DNA from: Acidobacteriota bacterium | Lineage (GTDB): Bacteria; Acidobacteriota; Vicinamibacteria; Vicinamibacterales; UBA2999 | Length of the DNA: 64,000 bases | Assembly (NCBI GenBank): GCA_030697165.1 | Contig: JAUYQQ010000002.1 | Location: 124,001-188,000, forward strand | Reading direction: 5' to 3' | Shown: positions 17,964 through 25,436 of the stretch, piece after piece | How positions within the stretch are numbered: position 1 is the stretch's first letter | Layout: each line of letters begins with the position of its first letter | Notes under the pieces: model-generated | Seen by the model: only the letters and a program-made list of their open reading frames with translations | Databases searched by the model: none | What the model was told of the DNA's origin: nothing | Position numbers and translations under genes: made by a program

Positions 17964-17975
17964 TACACTAGACCT
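17964..17975 (+). promoter_or_regulatory. leaderless promoter -10 box for atpZ
   Basis: TACACT at 17964-17969 is followed by six bases and then ATG 17976, so transcription would begin at or next to the start codon. No Shine-Dalgarno sequence is present. Confidence 0.55.
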
Positions 17976-18197
17976 ATGGCGCCCACGTCCCCGTCCACCT
18001 GGCAGCTCATCGGTCAACTGAGCACGATCGGGATGTCGTTCGTGTTCGCGTTGGTGCTCGGCTTCGGTGGCGGTTACTGGCTGGATGGCTGGCTGGGAAC
18101 CACGCCCTGGTTGTCCTTTCTGGGATTCTTCCTGGGGCTCGCCGCCGGCATCTTGAACGTCTATCGTGTGATGCAGCTCGCTAACCGAAAGCCGTGA
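17976..18197 (+). CDS. atpZ: AtpZ/AtpI-family ATP synthase accessory membrane protein
   Basis: A 73-aa two-helix membrane protein. GQLSTIGMSFVFALVLGFGGGYWLDGWLG and WLSFLGFFLGLAAGILNVYR form the hairpin typical of AtpZ/AtpI proteins found at the head of F-type ATP synthase operons, where they help assemble the c-ring or supply magnesium or calcium. The frame is open far upstream, but ATG 17976 fits the family length and sits six bases after a TACACT -10 box. A tandem-repeat block of about 110 bp separates it from the next gene of the same operon. Confidence 0.75.
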   Translation: MAPTSPSTWQLIGQLSTIGMSFVFALVLGFGGGYWLDGWLGTTPWLSFLGFFLGLAAGILNVYRVMQLANRKP

Positions 18198-18306
18198 CGG
18201 GAGGGCACTTCTTGTCGGGAGGGAATCTCTTGTCGGGAAGGCATTTCCCGTCGGGAGGTGCGATCCCGTTAAGCCGTGCCGTCCCGACAAGAGGTTCCCT
18301 TCCGTC
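18198..18306. repeat. tandem repeat block, GGGAGGG / CCCGACAAG family
   Basis: About four imperfect 18-bp units of the type CTTGTCGGGAGGGCACTT run through 18198-18260. An inverted partner, CCCGACAAGAGGTTCCCTTCC, lies at about 18282-18302, so the block can fold back. Related blocks lie at 23205-23288, 57159-57250 and 58247-58310. It interrupts the atpZ-atpI operon. Confidence 0.8.
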
Positions 18307-18684
18307 ATGATCGGGCGCATCGCCCGTGACACTGCGCTTGTGTGCGCCCTGTTTGCACTGGTCGCGGCGCTGTGGTTCCGCAGTGCCGCGGTGCCCTTCG
18401 GGGTGCTTGGAGGCGGGTTGCTGATTGGGCTGTCGTTCTGGGCCATCCGGGGGAGTATCGAGGCCTTCGTGGGTGTTCGACCTGGCGGCGAAACCGGTCG
18501 AAAACCGGCACGTTTCCACTTAGTGAAGTTTTTCACAAGGCATGCTATGCTGGCTTTCGCAGCCTACGGTATGATGGTGCGTTTGCAGCTCGACCCGGTG
18601 GCCATGCTGGTAGGTGTGACGTCGCTAGGCGTCGCCGTTGCCGTAGAAGCGGTGAGAAGTCTGAGATGGAGGCGTTTTCCGTGA
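18307..18684 (+). CDS. ATP synthase subunit I-like membrane protein
   Basis: A 125-aa protein with four hydrophobic stretches: TALVCALFALVAALWF (about 9-24), VLGGGLLIGLSFWAI, HAMLAFAAYGMMVRLQ and MLVGVTSLGVAVAVEAV. This size and topology, together with its place between atpZ and atpE, match the loosely conserved AtpI proteins that assist c-ring assembly. Sequence identity to the family is low, so the call leans on context. Its TGA overlaps the GTG of atpE (GTGA). The gene for subunit a (atpB), normally found here, is absent. Confidence 0.6.
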   Translation: MIGRIARDTALVCALFALVAALWFRSAAVPFGVLGGGLLIGLSFWAIRGSIEAFVGVRPGGETGRKPARFHLVKFFTRHAMLAFAAYGMMVRLQLDPVAMLVGVTSLGVAVAVEAVRSLRWRRFP

Positions 18685-19025
18685 GAACAAGTCGGTTTGT
18701 GCTGTCGTTGATGTTCGGGTTCGTGGTCCTCGGTCTGGCCTCACCGGTCTATGCCCAGGAGGCCGCTGCGAATGCGGCGAATTCCGGGTTGGTCCAGTGG
18801 TCGATCATCACCGCCGGTTTCGCGCTGGCCATCGCCGCGTTCGGCGCTGCGCTCGGCCAGGGCAAGGCGGTCGCCTCGGCCGCTGAGGCCATTGCGCGCA
18901 ACCCCGGCGCCGCCGGCGAAATCCGCGGCTCGCTGATTCTCGGTCTCGTGCTGATCGAGTCGCTGGTCATTTACGTGCTCCTCATCTCGCTGATCCTGTT
19001 TTTCCTCAAGCCCTTCGGCGGCTGA
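18681..19025 (+). CDS. atpE: ATP synthase F0 subunit c
   Basis: 114 aa from GTG 18681, which has GGAGG at 18668-18672 eight bases upstream. A signal-like N-terminal helix (VLSLMFGFVVLGLASPVYAQ) precedes the usual two-helix hairpin, an extended form known from some Acidobacteria and other phyla. The ion-carrying carboxylate is Glu93 in LIESLVIY. Gln60 in ALGQGK, Ser94 and Tyr98 also match positions used for sodium binding in Ilyobacter-type c-rings. The neighbouring threonine is Leu95 and the upstream proline is Ala, so ion choice is open. The polar loop ARNPGAAGEI contacts the central stalk. A strong terminator follows, with no further ATP synthase genes. Confidence 0.9.
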   Translation: MRTSRFVLSLMFGFVVLGLASPVYAQEAAANAANSGLVQWSIITAGFALAIAAFGAALGQGKAVASAAEAIARNPGAAGEIRGSLILGLVLIESLVIYVLLISLILFFLKPFGG

Positions 19026-19061
19026 GGACGCGGCTCAGGTTTACGAGCTTGAAGTGTTCTG

Positions 19062-19101
19062 ACGGGGGCGCGCCTCACGGCGCTGCCCCCGTTTTCGTTT
19101 T
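19062..19101 (+). terminator. Rho-independent terminator after atpE
   Basis: ACGGGGGCGCGCC and GGCGCTGCCCCCGT form a strong GC stem with a TCAC loop, followed by TTTCGTTTT. It ends the atpZ-atpI-atpE unit. Confidence 0.82.
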
Positions 19102-19109
19102 GGCGCGGA

Positions 19110-19122
19110 TACAATTCCCCCG
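19110..19122 (+). promoter_or_regulatory. leaderless promoter -10 box for the EamA transporter
   Basis: GATACAAT (TACAAT at 19110-19115) lies seven bases before TTG 19123, with no ribosome-binding sequence between. Confidence 0.5.
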
Positions 19123-20004
19123 TTGGCCCTGACCCTCCTCGACGCCGCGCTGCTGCTGATGGTGCTCATCTGGGGCAGCAACTTCTCGGTCGTCAAGGTG
19201 GCGCTGCGCGACTTTCCCGAGATCCCGTTCAATGCCATGCGGCTGCTGATTGGCAGCGCCGTGTTCCTGGGCGTGCTCTGGTGGCATCGCGACAGCGAGC
19301 GGCAGCAGGCGCCGCTGACGCGCGCCGACTGGCTGCAGCTGCTGTTCCTCGGTGCGGTCGGCACCTTCCTCTATCAGCTGTGCTTCGTGGGCGGTGTGCG
19401 CCGCACCAGCGTCGCCAACGGCTCGCTGATTGTCGGCTGCTCGCCGATCGTGATTGCGCTCTTGTCGGCGTGGGCGGGGCACGAGCGCATCAAGCCGGTG
19501 CGCTGGGTTGGCGTGTTCCTCGCGCTTGGCGGCCTGTACCTGGTGGTCGGCCGTGGCGCGGAGCTGTCGTCGCAAACGCTGTACGGCGACGCGCTGATGA
19601 TCGCCGCCGTGTTGTGCTGGGCGGTGTACTCGGTGGCGTCGCAGCCGATCCTCAAGCGGCACTCGGCGCTCACGGTGATTGGGCTGACGTTCTCGATCGG
19701 CGCCGCGCTTTACGTGGTGATGATGATTCCCGTGCTGCTGCGGGTTGACTGGTCGTCGATCTCGGCGCAGAGCTGGGGCCTGATGGTGGGGTCGGCGCTG
19801 CTGGCACTGAACCTTTCCTATTACATCTGGTACACCGGCCTGAAGAAGCTGGGCGGCTCCCGCACGTCCGTTTACAGCTACCTGACGCCGGTCGTCGCCA
19901 TGGTCGTGGCCGCGGTGTGGCTTTCGGAGCCGATCTCGGCGAACCAGGTGGCCGGTGCGGGCGCAATCTTCACGGGCCTGCTCATCACGCGCTTCGTCAA
20001 CTGA
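19123..20004 (+). CDS. EamA/DMT-superfamily permease
   Basis: 293 aa with ten hydrophobic segments arranged as two EamA repeats (about 5-140 and 150-290). LLLMVLIWGSNFSVVKVALRDFP is the typical first helix, and SVYSYLTPVVAMVVAAVWLSEP is the conserved C-terminal end. Proteins of this drug/metabolite transporter family export amino acids, metabolites or drugs; the substrate cannot be read from sequence. The start is a TTG, supported by TACAAT seven bases upstream and by the position of the first helix. It stands alone between the atpE terminator and the TonB receptor. Confidence 0.85.
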   Translation: MALTLLDAALLLMVLIWGSNFSVVKVALRDFPEIPFNAMRLLIGSAVFLGVLWWHRDSERQQAPLTRADWLQLLFLGAVGTFLYQLCFVGGVRRTSVANGSLIVGCSPIVIALLSAWAGHERIKPVRWVGVFLALGGLYLVVGRGAELSSQTLYGDALMIAAVLCWAVYSVASQPILKRHSALTVIGLTFSIGAALYVVMMIPVLLRVDWSSISAQSWGLMVGSALLALNLSYYIWYTGLKKLGGSRTSVYSYLTPVVAMVVAAVWLSEPISANQVAGAGAIFTGLLITRFVN

Positions 20005-20047
20005 CGAATCACCCGTCACTACTAAACGATCGTTCAACCCTTAAAAG

Positions 20048-20077
20048 TTGCAATTCGTCCCACGCTCCCTGTATTGT
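20048..20077 (+). promoter_or_regulatory. sigma70-like promoter for the TonB-dependent receptor
   Basis: TTGCAA (20048-20053), an 18-bp spacer and TATTGT (20072-20077) lie about 150 bases before the receptor ATG, giving a long leader of unknown function. The frame opens upstream through this leader but is not coding. Confidence 0.4.
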
Positions 20078-20221
20078 TCCCGTTACCTCTGGTTACATTG
20101 GACGGTCGGCAGGCTCTGCCTGTCAGCCGTCTTGTGTGGCCGGTCGTGTTGTTTGTTGGAATGCTTTCGTTTTGGGACGGCCGCGAGGCCAACCCCCACT
20201 GATTTGAGGAGGAGAGAACTT

Positions 20222-23053
20222 ATGAGGCGTTGGACTACGGGCGTTTTCGCCCTGCTGATGGCGTTGTCGATCAGCACATCAGTCTTCGCGCAGGGCGGCG
20301 GTGCCAGCAGCACGGGCACCATCCAGGGCCGCGTTAGCGACTCGCAGGGCGCGGTTCTGCCGGGCGTTACGGTGACGGCGACCAGTCCGTCCATGCCCGG
20401 TGTGCAGACGGCCGTGTCGTCGGAGAACGGCAACTATCGTTTCCCCGCCGTGCCGCCGGGCAGCTACACGCTGGCGTTTGAGCTGGCGGGATTCAACACC
20501 CTGCGGCGTGAGGGCATCCAGATTTCGTTGGGATTCACGGCGAACGTGAATGTGGAACTGGCCCTGGCGACCTTGCAGGAGACGGTCACGGTCAGTGGCC
20601 AGTCACCGGTCATCGACACCACCGCGACCAGGACGGTTCAGGCGTTCAAGCTGGACCAGTTGCAGTCGTTGCCGAACGGCCGCGACATGTGGTCGCTGCT
20701 GGCGGTGACACCGTCCGTGCAGATGGGTCGTATCGACGTCGGCGGCAACCGTGCCGGCACGCAGACCGGTTACACCGCCTATGGCTTTTCCGGCCAGGTT
20801 CGCGTGCTGATTGAAGGTATCAACACCACCGAGGGAACGGGCGGCGCGGGCTTCTACTTCGACTACTCGTCGCTCGAAGAAGTGTTCCTCGGCACCTCGG
20901 GCCAGTCGGCCGAAATGCCCAACCCCGGTGTGCAGAGCCAGTTCATCGCGAAGTCCGGCGGCAACCAGTTCTCGGGCGAAGGCTACGTCGACTGGTACAA
21001 CAACTCGCTGCAGGGTTCGAATATCCCGGAGTCGGTGATTGCCCGCGGCATTCGCCCGCACTCGAACGAGATCGACCGCTACTACGATGCGGCGATCAAC
21101 GTCGGCGGACCGATCGTCAAGGACAAGGTTTGGTACTTCGGAACCTACCGGACCCAGTTCAACTCCGTCGCCCAGCCGCAGTTCCGGTTCGACCAGACCT
21201 TTGATACCACGCTCTGGAATCCGGTGGTCAAGGGCACGTGGCAGGTGAATCAGAAGAACAAGGTCATCGGCTACTACCAGTACGGTCAAAAGATTCAGCC
21301 CTTCCGCACGCCGTTCGCCACCTACGTGTACGAATCACCCGATCAAACGTGGCGCCAGGATTCGGGCAGCTGGGTGTACAAAGGCGAGTGGAACTCCACG
21401 GTCAGCGACAAACTGTACCTCGAGGCCCGCGCCGGCGACTTCGGCTATTACTTCCCGCTGCTTGGCAACGGCACGCAGGACTTCAGCTTCCGCGATAGCG
21501 GCCTGCAGACCATCGACGGCACCGGTCGTCGCTGGCAGACGGACCGGGATCGCAAGCAGCTGACGCTCGCCTCCACCTACTTCCTGGACAGCGGCTCGGG
21601 CAGCCACACGCTCAAGGCCGGCCTTGAGTTCTTTGACGAGACGCAGTGGGAGGGCTATGAACAGTTCCTCGGCGGCAATCGCGACCTGATCTACACCAAC
21701 GGTGTCTCGAACCAGGTCGTCTTCGGGTTCCCGACGGCCTCCGGTCCGGTTGGCAGCATGGGCGCGCGCAAGGACTTGATGTCGATCGCCAAGCTCGGCG
21801 TGCTTGGCCTGTTTGTCAACGACACGTGGTCGGTCGGTAAGACCACCGTGAACGCGGGCGTCCGCTACGACCGCTACACCGGGACCACGCCCGAGCAGCA
21901 GCAGCTGGGGGGCACCAACGGCCCGGTCACGATTGCCGCCCAGACCTTCGCTGAAAGGGAATACTTCACGTGGTCGTCGTTTGCTCCGCGCGTCGGCGTC
22001 GTGTACGACCTGTCGGGCGACGGCCGGTCCGTGATCAAAGCCAACTACGGGCTCTACTGGCACAACCCGGGCCCGGGCCTCGCCGGCTCGTCCAACGCCA
22101 ATCAGGCTGCCAAGTCGGCCACCTACGGTTGGAACGATGCGAACGGCGACCGCCGCTTCCAGATGGGCGAACAGGGCAATCTCCTGGCGTCTGCCCTGGC
22201 CGGCGCCGTCAGCATTGACCCGGGCATCAAGCAGCCCTTCACGCACGAATTCGGTACGTTCTTCGAACAGCAGCTGACCGACACCATGGGTGCTCGCGTC
22301 GGCTTCGTCTACAAGACGGAGGATGACCTCTGGGCGACGTACCGTCCGGGCCGGCCGATCAGTGCCTATACCGTGCCCTTTACGTTTGTCGACATCGGCG
22401 TCGACGGCACGCGTGGTACGGGCGACGACCGCACGTTGACGCTGCTCGGCCTGCCGGCATCGCAGTCGGCCAACTTCCCCGTCAACGCGGTCATCCAGAA
22501 CGTGGAGAGCTTTTCGCGCTACAAGACGGTGGAGGCGCAGCTGAACCGCCGGTACAGCAACCGGTGGTCGGCGTCGATCGGTGGCGGCTTCACGTGGCTG
22601 AATGACTTCCCGGAGGGCTTTCCGAACAACCCGAATGAGCCGTTCGATGAAGAGCGGACGACCTGGAACCTGAAGGCGTCGGGCAGCTACGACGCGATGT
22701 GGGGCATTCGTGTGTCGCCGGTCCTGCGGCACCAGTCCGGCTCCAACTTCGCCCGCACGATCTCGGTCCCGGCCTCGGCCGCGTCGGCCAACGGCTTGAT
22801 CTACAGCGGTACGATCTACGCTGAGCCCGCCAACGCCAACCGCGAGGACAACATCTGGGTGTTCGACGTGCGCGGCGAGAAGACCGTGAACTTCGGCGCG
22901 CGGACGCGGGCGCGGCTGTTTGTTGACTTCTTCAACATCACCAACAGCGCCGCCTCAGAGGCCATCACCCGCTCGACGGGGTCGAACTACCTGCGGCCCG
23001 CGGCGATTCTGGCGCCGCGAACCGCCCGATTGGGTCTCCGCTTCCTCTGGTAG
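20222..23053 (+). CDS. TonB-dependent receptor with carboxypeptidase-regulatory N-terminal domain (Oar-like)
   Basis: 943 aa. A signal peptide (MRRWTTGVFALLMALSISTS, ending VFAQ) precedes a carboxypeptidase-regulatory beta sandwich (about 30-115: GTIQGRVSDSQGAVLPGVTV, then GNYRFPAVPPGSYTL). A plug domain (about 125-260) and a 22-strand barrel ending LGLRFLW follow. Oar-like receptors of Acidobacteria import large or unknown ligands, or act in surface functions. No classic TonB box is obvious. ATG 20222 has GAGGAGGAGAG at the right distance, a very strong ribosome site that overrules the longer frame from 20048. A strong terminator follows at 23092. Confidence 0.9.
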   Translation: MRRWTTGVFALLMALSISTSVFAQGGGASSTGTIQGRVSDSQGAVLPGVTVTATSPSMPGVQTAVSSENGNYRFPAVPPGSYTLAFELAGFNTLRREGIQISLGFTANVNVELALATLQETVTVSGQSPVIDTTATRTVQAFKLDQLQSLPNGRDMWSLLAVTPSVQMGRIDVGGNRAGTQTGYTAYGFSGQVRVLIEGINTTEGTGGAGFYFDYSSLEEVFLGTSGQSAEMPNPGVQSQFIAKSGGNQFSGEGYVDWYNNSLQGSNIPESVIARGIRPHSNEIDRYYDAAINVGGPIVKDKVWYFGTYRTQFNSVAQPQFRFDQTFDTTLWNPVVKGTWQVNQKNKVIGYYQYGQKIQPFRTPFATYVYESPDQTWRQDSGSWVYKGEWNSTVSDKLYLEARAGDFGYYFPLLGNGTQDFSFRDSGLQTIDGTGRRWQTDRDRKQLTLASTYFLDSGSGSHTLKAGLEFFDETQWEGYEQFLGGNRDLIYTNGVSNQVVFGFPTASGPVGSMGARKDLMSIAKLGVLGLFVNDTWSVGKTTVNAGVRYDRYTGTTPEQQQLGGTNGPVTIAAQTFAEREYFTWSSFAPRVGVVYDLSGDGRSVIKANYGLYWHNPGPGLAGSSNANQAAKSATYGWNDANGDRRFQMGEQGNLLASALAGAVSIDPGIKQPFTHEFGTFFEQQLTDTMGARVGFVYKTEDDLWATYRPGRPISAYTVPFTFVDIGVDGTRGTGDDRTLTLLGLPASQSANFPVNAVIQNVESFSRYKTVEAQLNRRYSNRWSASIGGGFTWLNDFPEGFPNNPNEPFDEERTTWNLKASGSYDAMWGIRVSPVLRHQSGSNFARTISVPASAASANGLIYSGTIYAEPANANREDNIWVFDVRGEKTVNFGARTRARLFVDFFNITNSAASEAITRSTGSNYLRPAAILAPRTARLGLRFLW

Positions 23054-23091
23054 GACGCTAACGAACTCGACTCCTGTGGGGGAGTCGTCTT

Positions 23092-23130
23092 GGCGGGAGG
23101 GCGCTACGCCGGCGCCCTCCCGCCTTTTTT
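23092..23130 (+). terminator. Rho-independent terminator after the TonB receptor
   Basis: GGCGGGAGGGCGC pairs with GCGCCCTCCCGCC around a TACGCCG loop, followed by TTTTTT. It is one of the two strongest terminators in the window. Confidence 0.92.
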
Positions 23131-23308
23131 CTTTCCCGCCCATGACACAAACAAACCAGGGCCGCAGATGAAACCAATGACGCAGATCTGATCTGCGTGA
23201 TTTCATTCCCGACGTGTAGTGCCCTCCCGACACGCGATGCCCTCCCGACACGCGTCACCCTCCTGACCCGCAGTGCCCTCCCGACCGGAACTGCCGTAAG
23301 CTGTCGAC
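23131..23308. repeat. intergenic region with ACGCAGATCTGATCTGCGT palindrome and CCCTCCCGAC tandem block
   Basis: A palindrome, ACGCAGATCTGATCTGCGT, lies near 23180-23198. It is followed by a tract of imperfect units of the type GTGCCCTCCCGACACGC (23205-23288), a relative of the blocks at 18198, 57159 and 58247. The tract ends just before a TAAGCT -10 box (23297-23302) that lies six bases before the tryptophan dioxygenase ATG. No gene is seen. Confidence 0.7.
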
Positions 23309-24100
23309 ATGCCTGATGAAGCTGTGACCTATGGCAACTACCTCGCGGTTGATGAGTTGCTGGCCCTGCAGCGGCCACGCTCCGCGGGGCCCGAGCACGA
23401 CGAGATGCTCTTCATCGTCATTCACCAGGTCTACGAGCTCTGGTTCAAACAGGTCCTGCACGAGATCGACCACGTGATGGCGCTACTCGACGCGCGCGAC
23501 CCGTTCCGGGCGCAGCATTCGCTCAAGCGCATCCTGACCATCCTCAAGGTGATGGTGGCGCAACTCGACATTCTCGAAACCATGACGCCGCTGGAGTTCC
23601 AGTCGTTTCGTACGCGCCTCGAGGCGGCCAGCGGATTCCAGTCGGATCAGTTCAGGCAACTCGAGTTCGTGCTGGGACAGAAGTCGCGCCCGGCGGTGGA
23701 TCGCTTTCCGGCCGGCAGCCGCGCGCGGGCCGCGCTGTTGCGCCGCTTCGAACAGGGCACGTTGTGGGACGCGTTCTTGCGTTACCTGGCACACGAGGGC
23801 TACGCGGTACCGGCGGCACTGCTGGCGCGCGACGTCACGGCGAAGGTCGAGGCGTCTGAACAACTGCAGGCAACGTTGATCGAGGTGTATCGCCGCGACC
23901 CCATGCGTGCCGAAATGTGCGAGCGGCTGGTGGATCTGGACGAAGGCATCCAGGAATGGCGTTACCGCCACGTCAAGATGGTGCAGCGGACCATTGGCGC
24001 CAAGATCGGCACCGGAGGATCGGCCGGAGCGCAGTACCTGGTCACTACGTTGATGACGCCAGTGTTTCCCGATCTCTGGGCCATCCGTTCGGCGCTGTGA
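23309..24100 (+). CDS. kynA: tryptophan 2,3-dioxygenase
   Basis: A 263-aa heme enzyme that opens the indole ring of L-tryptophan to N-formylkynurenine, the first step of the kynurenine pathway. Family motifs are MLFIVIHQVYELWFKQ (active-site region near the N-terminus), TPLEFQSFRTRLEAASGFQS and WRYRHVKMVQRTIG, with the likely proximal heme ligand His221. They are followed by GTGGSAGAQYLVTTL, which binds the substrate carboxylate and amine. Length is normal for the bacterial form. The start is supported by TAAGCT exactly six bases upstream (leaderless). No kynureninase or formamidase gene is nearby. Confidence 0.95.
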   Translation: MPDEAVTYGNYLAVDELLALQRPRSAGPEHDEMLFIVIHQVYELWFKQVLHEIDHVMALLDARDPFRAQHSLKRILTILKVMVAQLDILETMTPLEFQSFRTRLEAASGFQSDQFRQLEFVLGQKSRPAVDRFPAGSRARAALLRRFEQGTLWDAFLRYLAHEGYAVPAALLARDVTAKVEASEQLQATLIEVYRRDPMRAEMCERLVDLDEGIQEWRYRHVKMVQRTIGAKIGTGGSAGAQYLVTTLMTPVFPDLWAIRSAL

Positions 24101-24203
24101 TCCAGAGCGCTGGAGTCCCGTTTTTCAATCCGTTGGATTCGTCAGTTCCCTTAGCCTGACGTCCTTCGACTTTTGGCCTGTTTTTGCCAGATCGGCGGCG
24201 CCG
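24101..24203 (+). other. spacer with weak hairpin after kynA
   Basis: TCCAG-AGCG-CTGGA (24101-24114) followed by GTCCCGTTTTT could end kynA transcription, but the stem is short. The rest is unremarkable up to the promoter of the small RNA. Confidence 0.35.
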
Positions 24204-24232
24204 TTGCCCCGGCACGGCGCTTGCTTTATACC
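24204..24232 (+). promoter_or_regulatory. sigma70-like promoter of the candidate small RNA
   Basis: TTGCCC (24204-24209) and TATACC (24227-24232) are separated by exactly 17 bases. Transcription would begin near 24239. Confidence 0.6.
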
Positions 24233-24238
24233 GGGTGA

Positions 24239-24362
24239 AAGTTTGACGTCCCCCACAGGAAGTCATACCTTGTCCCGCCGCAGCCTCCGGGCACAGGCGG
24301 AAGTTTGAGTCAGGCTGACTAGGCCACTGACTCGCGGGGCCCTTATGAGGGCCCTTTTTTTT
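24239..24362 (+). ncRNA. candidate structured small RNA of about 124 nt, family unknown
   Basis: A stand-alone unit: promoter at 24204-24232, three hairpins, then a classic terminator. Hairpin 1 (24244-24265) pairs TGAC and TCC with GGA and GTCA, each side having one bulged base, around CCCACA. Hairpin 2 (24275-24300) pairs CCGCC with GGCGG and encloses a GCC-TCCG-GGC mini-stem. Hairpin 3 (24307-24333) pairs GAGTCAG with CTGACTC. The terminator is GGGCCC-TTATGA-GGGCCC (24337-24354) followed by eight T. AAGTTTGA occurs both at the 5' end and between hairpins 2 and 3. There is no downstream gene on this strand, so it is not a leader. I do not recognise a known RNA family. Confidence 0.6.
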
Positions 24363-24435
24363 GCTCCGCCAAGCAGTGCACGGAGCAATCCACCATAGCT
24401 CGCAGCACCGAGCGACGGTGGATGCCCCCGAGCCT

Positions 24436-25386
24436 CTACCCCTTCTTCAGCTGCGCAATCAGGCCCTTGGCCTGGGCCGCTTCAGGCGAGTTGGGATCGA
24501 CGGCGATCACCTTCTCCATGATCTCGAGCGCGCCGGCCATGTCGGCCTTCTGCAGCTTGGCGAGGCCGATCTTGAACAGCGGCTTGCCCCAGGTGCCGTC
24601 CATGTCAACGGCGCGCTGGTAGTACGTCACGGCCTCGTCGGTCTCACCCTTCGCGAACTTCACCTCGCCGAGGTTGTAGAACACCTCGCGGTTCGCGCTG
24701 GTTGAGGTCGCGACTTCGAGCAGGTGCTTCTCGGCGTTGGCGAAGTCGCCCTTCTCGAGATAGGTCATGCCGATCTCGATCTTCGACTTGTCGTTGTTCG
24801 GGTCGGCCGCGAGCACCTTCTGGTACGACTCGATGGCGCCGTCGAAGTCCTTCTTCAGCCGCTTGACCTGGGCGATCTGACCGTTGATCATCGTCAGCGC
24901 CGGGGTCTTGACGAGAATGGCCTCGTAGGCGGCGATGGCCGCGTCATGCTGGCCGCCGTTGGCGAGGTCGATGGCGGCTTGCAGTTCACCTTGGAGTTCC
25001 TTGGTGTTGACCCCGGCCAGCGCGCCAGCCGGACCGGCGGCACCGGGAGCCAGCACGAAGTCGACCGGTGGATTGGGCGAGCCCAGTGAACGGATCGGCA
25101 CATTGCCCGACGAAGCCGCGAAGCCCGGGGCCACCGCCGTCACCTTCCACGTACCGGTCTTGAGGCCGATCATCGAGTAGCGGCCCTTGTCGTCGGTCGT
25201 TGCCGTGAAAGACGAGGGCGACGCCGCCGGATTCTCAGCCGTAACCGTGGCGCCCTTTAGGGGCTGGCCCTGAGGGTCCTTGATGGTGCCGCCAACCCGG
25301 CCCGTCTGCGCGGCGGCCGGGAGGGCCGAGACCACGAGCGCCACGACCAGAGCCGCCGCCGAAAAGATTGTCTTCAAGTCACGCAT
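24436..25386 (-). CDS. exported TPR-repeat protein with carboxypeptidase-regulatory domain
   Basis: 316 aa. A signal peptide (about 1-27, ending ALPAAAQ) is followed by a carboxypeptidase-regulatory-like beta sandwich (GRVGGTIKDPQGQPLKGATV, then DKGRYSMIGLKTGTWKVTAV; about 30-105). Five or more TPR units follow from about residue 130, for example IESYQKVLAADPNNDKSKIE and AVTYYQRAVDMDGTWGKPLF. The protein is probably periplasmic and acts in protein-protein contacts; its partner is unknown. ATG 25386 is supported by GGGAGAA upstream. It diverges from the serine hydrolase/NamZ gene, whose -10 box lies in the shared spacer. Confidence 0.82.
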   Translation of the reverse strand: MRDLKTIFSAAALVVALVVSALPAAAQTGRVGGTIKDPQGQPLKGATVTAENPAASPSSFTATTDDKGRYSMIGLKTGTWKVTAVAPGFAASSGNVPIRSLGSPNPPVDFVLAPGAAGPAGALAGVNTKELQGELQAAIDLANGGQHDAAIAAYEAILVKTPALTMINGQIAQVKRLKKDFDGAIESYQKVLAADPNNDKSKIEIGMTYLEKGDFANAEKHLLEVATSTSANREVFYNLGEVKFAKGETDEAVTYYQRAVDMDGTWGKPLFKIGLAKLQKADMAGALEIMEKVIAVDPNSPEAAQAKGLIAQLKKG

Positions 25387-25424
25387 TTCTAGCTTCTCCC
25401 TTAAAGGAACCACAACCGAATCAG

Positions 25425-25436
25425 TATATTAGCCCC
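25425..25436 (+). promoter_or_regulatory. leaderless promoter -10 box for the serine hydrolase/NamZ fusion
   Basis: TATATT (25425-25430) lies six bases before ATG 25437. The same AT-rich patch can serve the divergent TPR gene as TATACT on the other strand. Confidence 0.55.

Noticed and set aside
21335-22732. 465-codon antisense open frame over the TonB receptor
   Set aside because: Shadow of a strongly supported gene; composition is Arg/Val/Ala-rich without family motifs.
24239-24362. Known RNAs (tmRNA, RNase P RNA, SRP RNA, cobalamin riboswitch)
   Set aside because: Too short for the first two, no SRP tip motif or riboswitch core seen, and no downstream gene on the same strand.
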